This document shows, piece by piece, positions 22,453-33,451 of a DNA stretch of 64,000 nucleotides. Source of the stretch: Chondrosia reniformis (taxonomy: Eukaryota > Porifera > Demospongiae > Chondrillida > Chondrillidae); the NCBI GenBank assembly GCA_947172415.1, contig OX359189.1:4974501-5038500 (forward strand), read 5' to 3'. The notes under the pieces were generated by a model, which worked only from the letters and a program-made list of their open reading frames with translations, had not been told where the DNA came from and made no database searches. A program made the translations under genes and the position numbers. Each line of letters opens with the position of its first letter. The first letter of the stretch is position 1.

Positions 22453-23227
22453 TTAAGGTGGCGGGTGCACCTAATTATCGCTCCTGCATATTCATAGCTT
22501 CAGTGACCACAAATGATATTCATAGTGCAACCTGCCCGTAATAGGATCCGCGAAAATGACGCTTTCGTTGCTAGCTTTGATCTGGAAACTTCTTCTCCCG
22601 CTCAACCTGCCCACGGACTATCGACCGACTTGAAGAAAGCGATGGAATGCTGAAATATTCTACTTGAATTCGTCCACTTCCGCTGATGACGTCACTACTC
22701 TAGTATAATCATGTGGGATTATACTCTGTAACTTGATTTTTACTGTCTTATTCCTGCATGCTTTATTTCATGTGCTTGAAAGTTTGTACAACTGTTCACT
22801 GTTACCCAAGCTTTGATCACACGAGAGGAATTTCTCTATGAAGTACTGAATAATGAGAAAATGGTGGCATAATGGATACTTTTTTACAATGAGAATCTGT
22901 TTAGCCTATTTCCTGCCGTATTCCAGGAAATCCCTCTCGTATAAGCATGAAGTACTTCCTGAAAATGCAATTAGAAGCCCTGCCAGCAAAGTACAGGGAT
23001 AAATGGCTGTACTAGGCGGTAAAAATACCTTTGCGGTTGGTTTCTTTTTCTACAGAATTCTCAAGAAGCGGTTGGCTTACAGCGTAAGAAATGTTGATAA
23101 AGGTAATGTAGATGTACAAATCCTACTGTGTATGGCTATATATAACGAATTGGTTCGATGCCCAGCACGAATGGAAGCAAAGAAATGTTTTGTTATTTTA
23201 GCGCGAAAGGTGCACCCGCCCCCTTAA
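22453..23227. mobile_element. TTAA-flanked MITE (Kolobok- or piggyBac-type ends)
   Basis: TTAA at 22453-22456 and 23224-23227 bound a 767-bp unit with imperfect terminal inverted repeats (GGTGGCGGGTGCACCT on the left, GGGGGCGGGTGCACCT as read inward from the right). TTAA targets are used by piggyBac and Kolobok; ends opening with purines favour Kolobok. No transposase frame is present. A 74-aa frame overlapping the right TIR is fortuitous. Confidence 0.7.
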
Positions 23228-23750
23228 TGTTGGATCGAGGTTGCCCACGCACATCGTTTTTGATGCCCATATCTAAATTTTATATGTAGAGTGTGGCTAA
23301 AATTTGTAACACACAATGAGGATATCTTTAAATTTCCTTTATCTTTTAGGGACAATGATGAGGCATTGAAGATTGGCATTTCAATGTAGTTAATTTAGTA
23401 GATGCATGAAAGCGGCGGGAATATTTTCTTTATTAAGTGTCTTGATCAAGTTAGAGCATTAGGATAATGTCCATTGTGTTGAAATTACAACAAACTATAA
23501 AATTATAAAAATAAAAAATGTATGGCTAGCAACATTAAGTCAGTGAAAATGATAGATTAGACTATATGGATGTCTATAAAACTCTTGTCCTGCATATCCC
23601 TTCGAGAATTCTTCACACTCCTATAAAGGGATAAGTGAGAATTTAACAGTATATTTTATAAAAGGATAGTGATAGAAAGCATGCAAATTTTGATATCAGA
23701 TTTTGTGTCTATGTGTGGAGAAGAAAGTATACATATATATGTGAGTGCAG
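23228..23750. other. non-coding stretch, nothing recognised
   Basis: AT-rich; no recognisable gene or repeat. Confidence 0.4.
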
Positions 23751-24365
23751 CCAGTAGAAATCACTTCAGCTCCACCTCCGATATGTCTTTCACCTACTCA
23801 GCGCCCACCTTCTGCCAACGAATCTTCCTGCAACAATTAATCATCTTCTTCATTCAGCTTCCCTTGCCATGCATACTTTACTGCCTCCACTGCCACTCTC
23901 CTCAATAGCCTCCCATCATACACCTTGCTTAACAACACTCTGAAACAAAAAACGGTGCGACGTAATCTTGCCAACCACACCACTGGCATGCAGATCCCCC
24001 ACTTCTAATAATAATGACACTCTAGGGTGCAAGGTTCCTATGCCCAAGAACATACGTAATGCCTTCAATTGTATCTGCTCCAAAGCCTCTATAGATTCCA
24101 AGAGCACCCCCATATCTCAGCTCCATACAACATGGAGGATTCAACAAGAGAACTCATTAGCTTCTTGAATGCCCTGATACCTACATCGCCCACTTCCACC
24201 CTGTACCACTCAAACCAAGCCCCCAGAGCCTTCTTCCCTGGCACCACCTTGTCTTATACCATATCCTTAAGGTCTGAGAGCTCACCCACCACACAGCCCA
24301 AGTACTTGTAGCAGCACACCATTGGAATCTCCTTGCCATCCACCATGTACCTTATCTCGCTTCTT
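23750..24365 (-). pseudogene. LINE open-reading-frame 2, C-terminal tail (broken)
   Basis: Minus-strand frames give, in order, MVDGKEIPMVCC-YKYLG, a KALGAWFEWYRVEVG segment, SSLVESSMLYGAEIWG, then LEQIQLKALRMFLGIG and LHPRVSLLLEVGDL. A thumb region with 'YKYLG' followed by 'LYGAEIWG ... QLKALRMFLG' is typical of the post-RT part of non-LTR retrotransposons (Jockey/CR1/RTE range). At least two frame changes occur. The RT palm itself is absent, and a pogo-type MITE begins 27 bp from its upstream end. Confidence 0.65.
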
Positions 24366-24391
24366 ATCTGATTTTTTCCTGATATGCTATA

Positions 24392-24775
24392 CAGTTGAAC
24401 CTCAGTTATCTGGCCTCACTGGGACCAAGCTATGGCCGGATAAGTGAAATGGCTGGATATGTGAATCATCTTAATGAATATGTAATTTAATATAACTAAG
24501 TACGTCATTATACATCATACCTGTCTACATATACGTTTATATTCTAATCTCAGAACTTTGTTTACTCATTAGATTATATGCACAATAATTATTACTGAGA
24601 TTTAGCAAGAAAAGAGTCCAGTTTTAGTTGCTTCAACTTTAAGAAGCTCGAACTAGCCATCACTTTGCTGTGAACTCGCACATGTACTAAACAAACGATG
24701 GGCATTAATAAGAGTATGTGACCTTCGAGTCCGGATAATCTGAGAATTGAGGTTCACATAACCGAGGTTCTACTG
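24392..24775. mobile_element. pogo/Tigger-type MITE, 384 bp
   Basis: Ends CAGTTGAACCTCAGTTAT and (inward from the right) CAGTAGAACCTCGGTTAT, flanked by TA at 24390-24391 and 24776-24777. These ends and the TA duplication are diagnostic of the pogo/Tigger group. There is no coding capacity. Confidence 0.88.
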
Positions 24776-24777
24776 TA

Positions 24778-25300
24778 TATAATTATAATATAGCGCGGAC
24801 AACTTCAAAATAATTTAGAGGATGTTGAAGGTAGATTGACATTTGACTGAAATTGTTAATTAATAGATGGCCTATAGTGTACATGTGACTGATAATTGTC
24901 TAACGTATTTTCATATGTTGGTTTTCTACTCCTGTTAAAACATAAGAAAAAGATCTAAATAGACAATTTCCATCTCCTTGAATGCTTTTGATGGTATATG
25001 GATTAGAAGGACCAAGAGGGGTGTTAGGACTACCAGGATAGACTCTATCCATCTTTTTAAATGAAAGCTTAAGTTTTGAGCATGCATTACATCTCTACTC
25101 TTCATTTACTTAGAAGTATTTAAATGGACTTCCATTAATGTTTACTATAGAATTGGTGGTTTTCCTATAAGTTGCATTATTTTTTAGGGCTTTGACAACT
25201 TTGCTATTGTTGACCTTTTTCCTTTTTGCTGGAGGCTTAGTTGTTTGAATAAAAGCATTATTTAAAATTGTAGATAATGATTTACTAGAGTCATGTGTGG
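24778..25300. other. spacer downstream of the Helitron helicase
   Basis: No gene recognised; it may contain the 3' end of the Helitron. I could not identify a CTRR terminus with a preceding hairpin. Confidence 0.4.
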
Positions 25301-25307
25301 GAGGAAT

Positions 25308-26692
25308 TCATTTTGCTTCTGGTACCTCAGTATCAACTCTAGAAATTAACTTATACTTGGTAGAATGTCTAGAAAAAGCTGGTATTGAAAATAAAGGAAG
25401 ATCTTTTCTATATGTTTGCCTAAGTCGATTTACTTCTTTCAAACAGTTTATACTGACTTTAACTGACTGTGAATTAAAAGTAGTCAGATAAATACCTACA
25501 AGTGATCTTATACGAGACAAAGCTACATAAGCCATACCAGGAGTGAATATTGAATTTGACAAATCAATGATTGCACAGTCAAGTGACAGGCCTTGACATT
25601 TATGAATAGTAATAGCATAAGCTAATATAAGTGGAAATTGTTTCCTGTAAATGTGGAAATCTTGCATAAGTGTAAAACGAGACTTTACCATTTCTATATG
25701 GTAAGCTTTGTCAAGGTGATCAAATTTTACAGCGATGTAATCATAGCTAATAGCTTGAACAGAACCCAAAGAACCGTTGACTAATCCAATTTTAGCATTA
25801 ATATTACGTCGTAACATAACACGAGCTTCTACAGCTATAGAAAGGGTAGTTTCTAAACCTGCTGTTAAACTACAGTCAGATTTTAGTTTTTGTAATCGTT
25901 TTACTGCCTGTTTTGTCCACTTAGTTGTACTCATTGTCTCATCAACTCATCAACTTCGTCAGTACATGGAATCTTATGCATTTCAGATGTTAGCATTGTA
26001 ATATTAAAATCATCACACTGTTTTCTAGTTGGAAAAAGACAAATATGTCTCTTTTTGATGTTTTGAAGTTCTCAAAAGAGCCCTGTTATAGGTTTGTCAA
26101 TAACCTTTTGTTTAAGTACTGTTTCTATGTTTTCTGTCAACTGACCACACCTTACAGCATCTAATAGACATGCATATTGACTATCTTCTTTTTGACGTAC
26201 ATTTTCTGTTAATTCTTCATAAATAAAGGCATCTTTCCAAATGTTTACAGATGTTATACATTCCAACTTAATTGCTAATGATTTCTGAGTAATTTTTTCA
26301 TACACGGGATCACCATTTACTGGCTGTAATTGTAAAAGATCTCCAATAAAAAGCATGTTATTAGATCCAAATCAATCATCATCACCAAATAGCTCATCTA
26401 GCCTTAGATGTATATAAGTCAAATTCAAATTAGAGACCATAGAAACTTCATCTGTTATAAAAAGTTTAACATTTTTTAAAGTGGTTTTCATATTCTTTTG
26501 TGATACTTTTGGCAATGTCCAATAGCCTGCTGAATGGCTATCATGTACAATGGGTAACTGAAATAATCTATGAATAGTAACACCACCAACATTAAATGCA
26601 GCTAAACCAGGAAAACCAAATTTACATCTTGTTACATAAATACCTTGTCCATATTTATACCTTCTTTTACAGTATGCACTACATCTGTGCAT
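25308..26692 (-). pseudogene. Helitron Pif1-like helicase (broken)
   Basis: The minus strand gives three segments. 26692-26372 carries FITDEVSMVS (Walker B) after GVTIHRLFQLP. 26356-26072 carries LFIGDLLQLQPV and ELTENVRQ (motif III and on). 25934-25308 carries ARVMLRRNI, VNGSLGSV, AYAITIHKCQGLSLD and GMAYVALSRI (motifs V-VI). The order and motifs match the Pif1-family helicase of Helitron Rep/Hel proteins, which drive rolling-circle transposition. Walker A is missing: CRCKFGFP of the Rep part runs directly into GLAAFNVGG, so an internal deletion removed the C-terminal Rep region and helicase motif I. Confidence 0.88.
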
Positions 26693-27260
26693 TTGATACC
26701 TAAAGACTAGTCTGTGTAGTTCTGGATTAATTGATTTATTTGGAAGTTGACAATTTATATGATTTATAATCCAATTTAGTACTACATTTGAATCATCACC
26801 TCCAATAACAGGAGCTACCTTAATCCAAAGAAGTGCATGATAATGCGGTGCACCACATGCTTGGTATTCCTTTTTCCAGTAGAAGTGATCAATTTCCCCA
26901 AGAACGGAACCCTTTATACTTTATTAATACAGTTTTAAAGAAAGCATGAAATTTGAATGAAAATTGTCTAGAAAGTGAAATTGGATCTTCAATACAAAGT
27001 TTTCCAATATTATATGTAAAAGGTATACATTGTTAACTTTTTGAAGATAATCCATTATATCTGCAGATTCATACCCTGCACAGCTAAACGTGAGGAATAG
27101 AGTAGGTGGTTGAAAATTTTGTATCATACATCGAAGTTCACTTTGCCTCAAAAACCAGTACTGTTTAGTACCACGAACTGACTGGAGCATAGTACACAAA
27201 CTTGCTTCAAGTTGCCCATCAAATGCAGCAATTTTGTCTAATAGTAAGCTGACTGACATA

Positions 27261-28035
27261 CAGTACAGATCAAAAAAAGGTAACGGTAAAAGTTAAACGG
27301 TAAACGCTAAGTGCTAAAAGCTAACCGATAAACGATAACCGTTAAAGGCTAACCGATAAGATTTTTTAATAAACGATAAAGGGTAAACACTAAAGAAAAA
27401 TCAACAAACGTTTAGGGTGATGGTTAACCGATAAACATTAATCGCTAAAGAATGGCTAAACCGTTAACCGTCAAATGTGCCTTCTCTTTTTCTTTTCCTT
27501 CCCCTTTGTGATGCTTCAGGATTCGTGTCCTTAACTATTGCCTTCCACAGACGATTTTTTGTTCTTATTGTTACTTCTTCCCCTACTCTAAGATTTCCTT
27601 TTGTGCGCTTCAATCTCCTTAGCTTGCTTCTTCTCTCTAGAAACCCCTTATCGTCATAGCACACCGAATTATTTCCTTGATAAATAATTGCAATGTAGTC
27701 CATAGTTGCGATCAGTTAAAAGTACTTCTGAGTCAATAAAAAAAGCTAATGAGCTAGTCAAACGTTAAGCACACTGATAAATTACACCTTAAAGCGACAC
27801 CTAAGTGAGAGCTAATTGGAAAAATTAACCGTTAACAAAAGCGATCTACCGTTAATCGTCAGCACTAACCGTTAAAGAATAACCGATAACCGACAAGACG
27901 TCAAACGGTAACCACTACAGTAAACCAATAACCAATACAACCCTTTAAACGTTAAACGAAAAAAAAATAACCGACAACCGATAATCGCTAAACGTTAACT
28001 GACAAAAAGCGTTACCTTATTTTTGATCGGTACTG
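27261..28035. mobile_element. TA-flanked MITE rich in GTTAA/CGATAA short repeats
   Basis: Terminal inverted repeats start CAGTACAGATCAAAAA on the left and CAGTACCGATCAAAAA read inward from the right. They are flanked by TA (27259-27260, 28036-28037), as in Tc1/mariner. The mirrored Helitron copy has the uninterrupted site with a single TA at 50904-50905. Both halves consist of many degenerate ACCGTTAAACG-like units. A 79-aa frame (27464-27703, minus) sits in the centre. Confidence 0.88.
27464..27703 (-). CDS. 79-aa ORF inside the TA-flanked MITE, function unknown
   Basis: ATG-to-stop frame: MDYIAIIYQGNNSVCYDD at the start, then a KLRRLKRTKGNLRVGEEV-TIRTKNRLWKAIVKD segment and a basic end (RGRKRKRE). 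Its composition is richer in GC and charged residues than the repeats around it, and 'VGEEV..RTKNRLWKAIV' resembles a small beta-barrel. This may be a captured exon. I recognise no family. It occurs only in this copy, so conservation cannot be judged. Confidence 0.35.
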   Translation of the reverse strand: MDYIAIIYQGNNSVCYDDKGFLERRSKLRRLKRTKGNLRVGEEVTIRTKNRLWKAIVKDTNPEASQRGRKRKREGTFDG

Positions 28036-28213
28036 TAGATTTACTTTTTGAAGATTTTAAGATATTGTACACACCAGAAGAAATTTCTTGTAATTCTTTC
28101 TGCCAAAGCAAAAAGACACATTGAGGATTTTTTCTGAAACGTGAATCCTTGTTTAAAAGACGTGATTTTATATACTCACTTTATGATAGTTTGATCTCAC
28201 GATTATGGTACTG

Positions 28214-28456
28214 CAAACTTTCATTAACAGTAAGAAATTTTTAGTAGTAAAGTTATCAAGTAAAATATCAGGAATGAATTACTGATGAAAAGTCTATTTT
28301 AGCATTCCTGTTGCTTTCTCTTAATAACTTTACTACTTTATTCGTAATATTGAATTGAATATAAGTATAGTAATAGATTATTCAACAGGTTTTCACAAAG
28401 GTAACAGTGATAAAATAATTACAAAAAATGTAGAACTAGAGAATATGGACAGTGTG
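28214..28456. other. spacer with imperfect inverted repeat
   Basis: TAGTAGTAAAGTTAT at 28242-28256 pairs with ATAACTTTACTACTTTA near 28324-28340. It could be a subterminal or nested hairpin of the adjacent Tc1 element. No gene. The stretch 28214-29704 is absent from the mirrored arm. Confidence 0.4.
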
Positions 28457-29459
28457 TCAGAATCCAGTTGCACCACCTTCACATTTAATGACTTCTGGAA
28501 CAACCTTCCTTAAATGGCCTATGTATCTCTCGCATTTCTCCACTATAACAGTGTCCCAAAAGTTGTTGATTCCAGCTATACATTCTTCTTTGACCTTTGG
28601 TTTGGCAACTCTCCGTATGTATTCTTTTAATTCATGCCAGAGATTCTCAATTGGATTAAGGTCAGGAGACTCTGGGGGTGTAGGCCACCAGTTAATTCCT
28701 CTGTCTTCATAGAGCCTACTTGCCAATCTAGAGCAGTGCTTCGGGTCATTGTCTTGTTGGAAGTGGTGTCCATCTGGGTAAACTTCTCTTATAAATGGTA
28801 CAAGTGTTTGGTCTAAGATGGACACAAACAGTTGTGCATTCATCCTTCCATGAAAAATGAATATACTGGTCCGACCATGAACACTTATTTCTCTCCAAAC
28901 ATGGAGCTTGAATGGATGCTTGGGTCTTGGTTTGTACCTTGGCTTCCTTCCGTGTTTAAAATAACATGTTCTTCTATGAGTCTCTTTCTGAACTCTGGTC
29001 TCATCTGTAAATATTACATTTTCAAAATTCATTTCTTTAACATTCTCCTTGGCCCACTGTAGTCTCTTCTCTTTATTTGCATCACGGATCATCTGACAGT
29101 ATCTAGTACCCTTTGAAGTCCAGCCTAACTGTAATCTCCACCTAAGTATTGAAGTTAAGGATGCATCCCAGCCTTTATTTTTCAAATGCTGTTGCAGTTC
29201 TTTTGCAGTTGTTTCATCATCCCTTTCCATTTGTTCATCTATAGTTTTTAGTATCTCTTCATTTACTTTTAGAACACCCCCCTGACCCTGGTTTCCTTTA
29301 AACTAGTCCAGTTTGTTCATACTTTGCCAAAAAATAGTGGATTCCTGCTTTTGATACTTTGTGACCTTCCCCTGCTAATTCTCGAACAATATCTCAATAT
29401 GATTTCCCCATTCTAATATAATCGATAATCCTTCGCTTCACGTATACTGTATATGGCAT
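28457..29459 (-). pseudogene. Tc1-like transposase pseudogene (DD34E)
   Basis: Starts at ATG 29459 with MPYTVYVKRRIIDYIRMGKS. It has in-frame stops TGA and TAA in the HTH region and a frameshift at a run of Gs near 29283, then an open 257-residue stretch from 29230 to 28457. Catalytic residues are visible: Asp in VIFTDETRV, Asp in FQQDNDPKH and Glu in SPDLNPIENLW. I count 34 residues between the last two, the DD34E signature of Tc1. The catalytic domain is complete but the N-terminal HTH domains are broken. I could not locate paired TIRs. Confidence 0.92.
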
Positions 29460-29704
29460 TCTTGGACAAATTCCTGCAAAATTTCGGCTCTCGTAAAACT
29501 TCTTCAATAACGATTTTGGCTCTTAAATGATTTCACAATTCAACACCCGACGTTGACACAATTTTCGACACATACTCGGCAATTATCAACTATGTACGTT
29601 AGCATTTTGAGACGGGCTCGTTTTCGAAAACAGACTGGCATGGAACGGGTATGGGTACGGGCGACTGACGGCCGTCAAATGCTCAGGTTTTGATAATTTG
29701 TATA
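29460..29704. other. spacer upstream of Tc1 pseudogene
   Basis: No gene. Probably includes the 5' untranslated part and end of the Tc1 element. It has no counterpart in the mirrored arm. Confidence 0.4.
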
Positions 29705-30170
29705 GTATATCTCCATGGCACAAGAGGAAAAGTGCCATGTACAACAGGTAGACCAAACATATGATCTCAAAACACCATCTGCTGGTGATCCCAAATTTTG
29801 CTTTTATATGTACTTCCACATCAGAGCTACCATTCATGAAACCATGGTGGCTTCTAGAAGGGAGGGAAGCATGCACAGGTTGCAATTGTGCAACATTTGC
29901 CTCAATCTCCAGTGGAAACGTCACATGTTTGGATTTTCCAACCGAGCTCTGGTAAGGAATTTTATAATTGAATGTTAACACATTTTGATTATATGCACCA
30001 TATGCACCATTCACTATTTTTATAAAAAGTGTAAAGAAAAGAACTACATATTTACAACAAGTAGAAGCAGAGAACCAGGAAAGGCAATATAACTGATGTT
30101 TTAAATGTAGCCAATAATAAAACCATTTACAAGTAGTCATTGTCAAATGGTATAAAATGTGTAAAGTTAA
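29705..30170 (-). repeat. left-arm segment mirrored at 50040-50475
   Basis: Matches the reverse complement of 50040-50475. In the mirrored copy the same sense encodes YLLYMVLLLLCHG-YIEQNPSP, a degenerate 2A-like peptide. This copy reads YLLYMALFLLCHGDI and then diverges at the block edge. It is likely a leader of a retroelement or Helitron gene. Confidence 0.6.
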
Positions 30171-30602
30171 CATGTGTTGTAGATACAAATCAAACACATA
30201 CTCTCTTATTATAGGTTGCACATTTATATTCTTTGATTGTATGTTAGTATAAAACATACTAAAAGATTCAGTTACCAAAGACTCTCCCAATATACTCCAT
30301 CCCAGTCCACCTGATTTTACAAAAAACTACAAATTGAAAAAATACATTATAGCCCTGAAATCCAAGTCTGTGTTTATAAGTTAATACATATATTTAAACT
30401 GGAAAGGAATCAAACATGTTTGACCCTGTCTGAAACAAATTAAGCCTGCTCAGCACTATTACTGTGACAAAAGTAAATTTAAAGCAAATGGCCTGAATCC
30501 AACAAACGGGGGCCCTCCATTTGACTTGCTAGTGCATGTGGAGCTGCCAACCCATATAAAAATGGGCAAAGTCATTAATCCTTAATTCGCGAGTGACGCA
30601 TA
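30171..30602. other. spacer with degenerate copy of the 32290-32500 repeat
   Basis: Block 30440-30560 (CAGCACTATTACTGTGACAAA ... GGGGGCCCTCCATTTGACTTGCTAGTG) is a diverged copy of 32290-32470. No gene recognised. Confidence 0.45.
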
Positions 30603-31351
30603 CAATGGAACTTGGGTTATCTGACACCAGATTTAACCGGAGGTTTCTGATAAACACTTGTAGAAACAGAATTATATCGTATACCTTTTTATATTTAAGG
30701 CCCTTATTTATTCAAAACCTGCTTTATCCGTATCTGACAATGATTTTAGTATACGGATATAGGTGTGAATATTATTTCTCACCTTAAGTATCCAACGGTT
30801 GCGACGATTTTTATACGAAATGGCTGAAAAAACCAGCAAAAAGGCCAACAGTGAAGAAGGATATATGCCAATATAAACTAAAGAATCCAATGTGTACTCA
30901 AGCAAGCGTCCTGGAAATGGTTGCCAAATGTCATTGTTTAAGTATCGGACAATCAACAGTGAGTGATATTCTAAAGGAATCTTCAAAGTGGCTGCTTACA
31001 GAAGATTCTGATGACACCAAGAAACGACAGCCGTTGCATGAGAAGATGGAACAAGCACTTATGCTCCGGTTTTCGAGTATTCGTTTACAAAAAGTAGCCG
31101 TTTCTGACGATATACTAAAGATGAAAGTGAAAAAATTTGGAGATGCACTTAATATGGACAATTTTGTATCTTACTTTCATTTATGAATATACACTGATGT
31201 TTTATCACTGAATTTGTATTACACTGTATTTGTACTACACTGAAGAGTAAGAGTTATTAATTGGTATTTTGGAACCCTTATTTATCTGACACCTGATTTA
31301 TCCGACATTTTTGGTTGAAACAAACAGTGTCGGTTAAACCAGGGCCCACTG
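30603..31351 (+). mobile_element. pogo/Tigger-like element, internally deleted
   Basis: Left end CAATGGAACTTGGGTTATC preceded by TA (30601-30602). The right end reads inward CAGTGGGCCCTGGTTTAAC. The right-arm partner (CAGTGGGACCTGG at 49670-49690) is preceded by TA, supporting pogo-type insertion. Only the N-terminal DNA-binding part of the transposase remains. Confidence 0.7.
30851..31186 (+). pseudogene. pogo/Tigger transposase, CENP-B-type N-terminal fragment
   Basis: A 111-aa frame: DICQYKLKNPMCTQASVLE and IGQSTVSDILKESSKWL form the first helix-turn-helix of CENP-B/Tigger proteins. QPLHEKMEQALMLRFSSIR and VSDDILKMKVKKFGDAL form the second. No DDE domain follows, so the fragment is unlikely to transpose. 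The mirrored arm keeps only the second half (about 49850-50035, minus). Confidence 0.8.
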
Positions 31352-32572
31352 AATTTGCATCAGATAATTAGGTATCTTCAATAGCAAGTGCCGCATATTT
31401 GCGTCAAAGATACCATGGGTGTTTTGTAGTGCGATTTACAGAGCTACATAACAATGCTGAAGCTGAAATGTTGGCGATACAAAGACTAAAGACGGTGGAT
31501 TATTTGTGCACCCTATTCTACTTGCCACGCTTCACTTGACGGTTTGGTAAACAATTTGTTTGAGGTTACGACGCTTCTCCAATGTTCTAGAGCTTTGAAT
31601 AGATTACATAAAGAAATACTGTTACAAAAGTATAACCAGGGCTCTTCCTGACCGAATTTGATTCTGTAGATAATCAGAGAAAGCTTCTTACCCAAAGGAA
31701 CTTAGAAAACATAGCCGTGCTTACCTTCTTCACTAGGAGAGGTAATATCTTGAAAATTAGAGCATCTTAGAAGCCAATAATAGAGTAACAAAATATGTCT
31801 AAAAATCAGCATCAAAGTTGTACGTCATAAAGAGTTGTCACATTCCTATCGAGGTGACGAATTTTAATTCCTGCCTTATGGTGTCCTTGTGACAATTAAA
31901 TATCGCTTCTGGCGATTATTAAGCCCACGTAATTATCTCGCGCATAAAGGGTTAACTTTACATATATATTTATTTAGAAAAGCGTACACAAATGACTGCA
32001 AACTAAATGACAATGACATTAAACTGCAGACTGATATATATAACAGTCAGCTCTTAACTAGAAAATGCATTGTATTGTGGGGCAAACCTGCGCTTATAGT
32101 GTATGCTTAGTAGCAGCATTTGTATACCTATCTAATTGGTCTATTACACATCAGCTGAATTTTTTAGTTTTAATTTTCTGATCGAAGTAAATAATAACAA
32201 AGAGTAACACAGGTGTACATATATTTGTACAGAAGTGCTGATCATTATAAAGCTCATGATTACACAGGAATTGAGTCAAAAGAGCAACCTCAGCACTATG
32301 ATTTTGTGACAAAAGCGAATTAGCATCATATAGGCAGCTTTATGAAAGCAGCCATGTCATGGCCTAAATGGCTGTATACGGTGGCCTAAATGGTCATACA
32401 GTGGCACAAATTCCACAACCAGGGACCTCCATTCCACTCGCTAGTGTGGGACTCGTTCCCCAATTTAAAAATGGTATCCAGAAAGCCCCCAAATTTATCA
32501 ACTTACCTTAGTTTCTTTATTAAACTTGCACGTCATCTATAACTTAAATAATAACACAGTGCAAGTTACAAT
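31352..32572. repeat. innermost left-arm segment, mirrored at 44737-45610 and 49322-49675
   Basis: Matches the right arm in reverse, ending at ACACAGTGCAAGTTAC (32554-32569). At 31691-31697 it reads straight through CCCAAAG, the single target copy for the P-like element that interrupts the right arm (duplicated CTTTGGG at 45604-45610 and 49322-49328). The frames around GKKLSLIIYRIKFGQEE (31695-31513, minus) are alike in both arms, but no family is recognised. Confidence 0.8.
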
Positions 32573-33233
32573 ATAGATCTACTAAGGTAATTTATCTACA
32601 TATACTGATACTTAATACACATCTTCTGACCGCAAATATTATTAGTTATAACGTTAACCTTACCATACATTTCCAGAACAAAGACAAAGTAACAAGCAGA
32701 ATAAATACTAGTAGTGACGCAAACACAGTCGGTAAATTGACCACAATTAAAACTCTTAGGAGAAGACGATAAGTTGAACACTGATTCATTTTCTCCTAAT
32801 AAGTAAATGACGATGACATCAAACCACAGACCGATATAACGACAAGCTCTTTATTAAAAAATGACAACCGGAAAGGCCCCAAATTTGTGGTAGATGGCAT
32901 ATATAAGGACGGATCTAAATTATTACGCAATCATATATATATAATATATATAGACTTTATGTTTACATAAACTGAGTTAGCATCCAGGTGGGGGCGGCAC
33001 CTATTGCAGTATAACGCTAAAACGGTATTGACCCTGTGTATAGCGGGTGTTTTGACTACCAGTGCGGCAATAATATCTTTGCACGCCAAACAAAGAATCT
33101 CGAATGACGTACGTATACCGGAGGCCCGGCCTGGCATCGACCACATGTTTTTCCAAGAACGACTGGCTAGAAACTAAGCAGTAGCTCTTTTGAAACTTAG
33201 TACTGTCCCGAGAATCAAAAGTTCCTTTGCGCA
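32573..33233. other. spacer at the left edge of the 12-kb centre
   Basis: No repeat partner found. The last 200 bp, before the exon at 33234, are richer in C+G than the flanks and could hold a promoter. Confidence 0.35.
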
Positions 33234-33451
33234 ATGGCAACATCCGAAGCTCCCGACGTTCCTAAACCGAGTGAAAATCAACAGGACCTCCCACAGCTGG
33301 CCGATTTCGCCGAGCTCACGTCTTCACAAGCTCAATGCATCTTGGAATCGGCACTCATGCATTTTCGCCAGATGGACGAACATGCTCCAACTTCAGGGGT
33401 CCAACTATCCACGGCTTCGCTACTCGACAGCGGTCTCGTACGGCACCCACA
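33234..33451 (+). CDS. possible first coding exon of an unknown gene
   Basis: From the ATG at 33234 the frame gives MATSEAPDVPKPSENQQ, then LADFAELTSSQAQCILESAL and a Ser/Thr-rich tail up to VRHPQ. It ends at ACAG|GTGAGT near 33451, a strong splice-donor match. GC content is clearly higher than the surroundings. No family is recognised, and the next exon cannot be placed. It could be a host gene start or a transposon ORF1. Confidence 0.4.

Larger units (their letters stand above)
26665..28200 (-). pseudogene. Helitron Rep domain, left-arm copy (broken)
   Basis: The minus strand gives LSSGVYN-like and MSVSLLLDK segments, SVRGTKQYWF, PTLFLTFSCAGYESADI, then EYQACGAPHYHALLWI with the HUH motif (H-Y-H) of rolling-circle replication initiators, and MHRCSAYCKRRYKYG. 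The gene is split by a 775-bp MITE (27261-28035) and by several frameshifts. The mirrored copy is at 50683-52250 on the plus strand. The two copies are deleted in different places and together cover most of a Rep/Hel gene. Confidence 0.88.

Noticed and set aside
23003-23227. 74-aa frame in the TTAA-flanked MITE
   Set aside because: Ends inside the right terminal inverted repeat and has no recognisable motif; a chance frame.
28448-29600. TIR pair for the Tc1 element (candidate CAGTGTGTCAG at 28446)
   Set aside because: No matching inverted partner found upstream of the gene, so the ends were left undefined.
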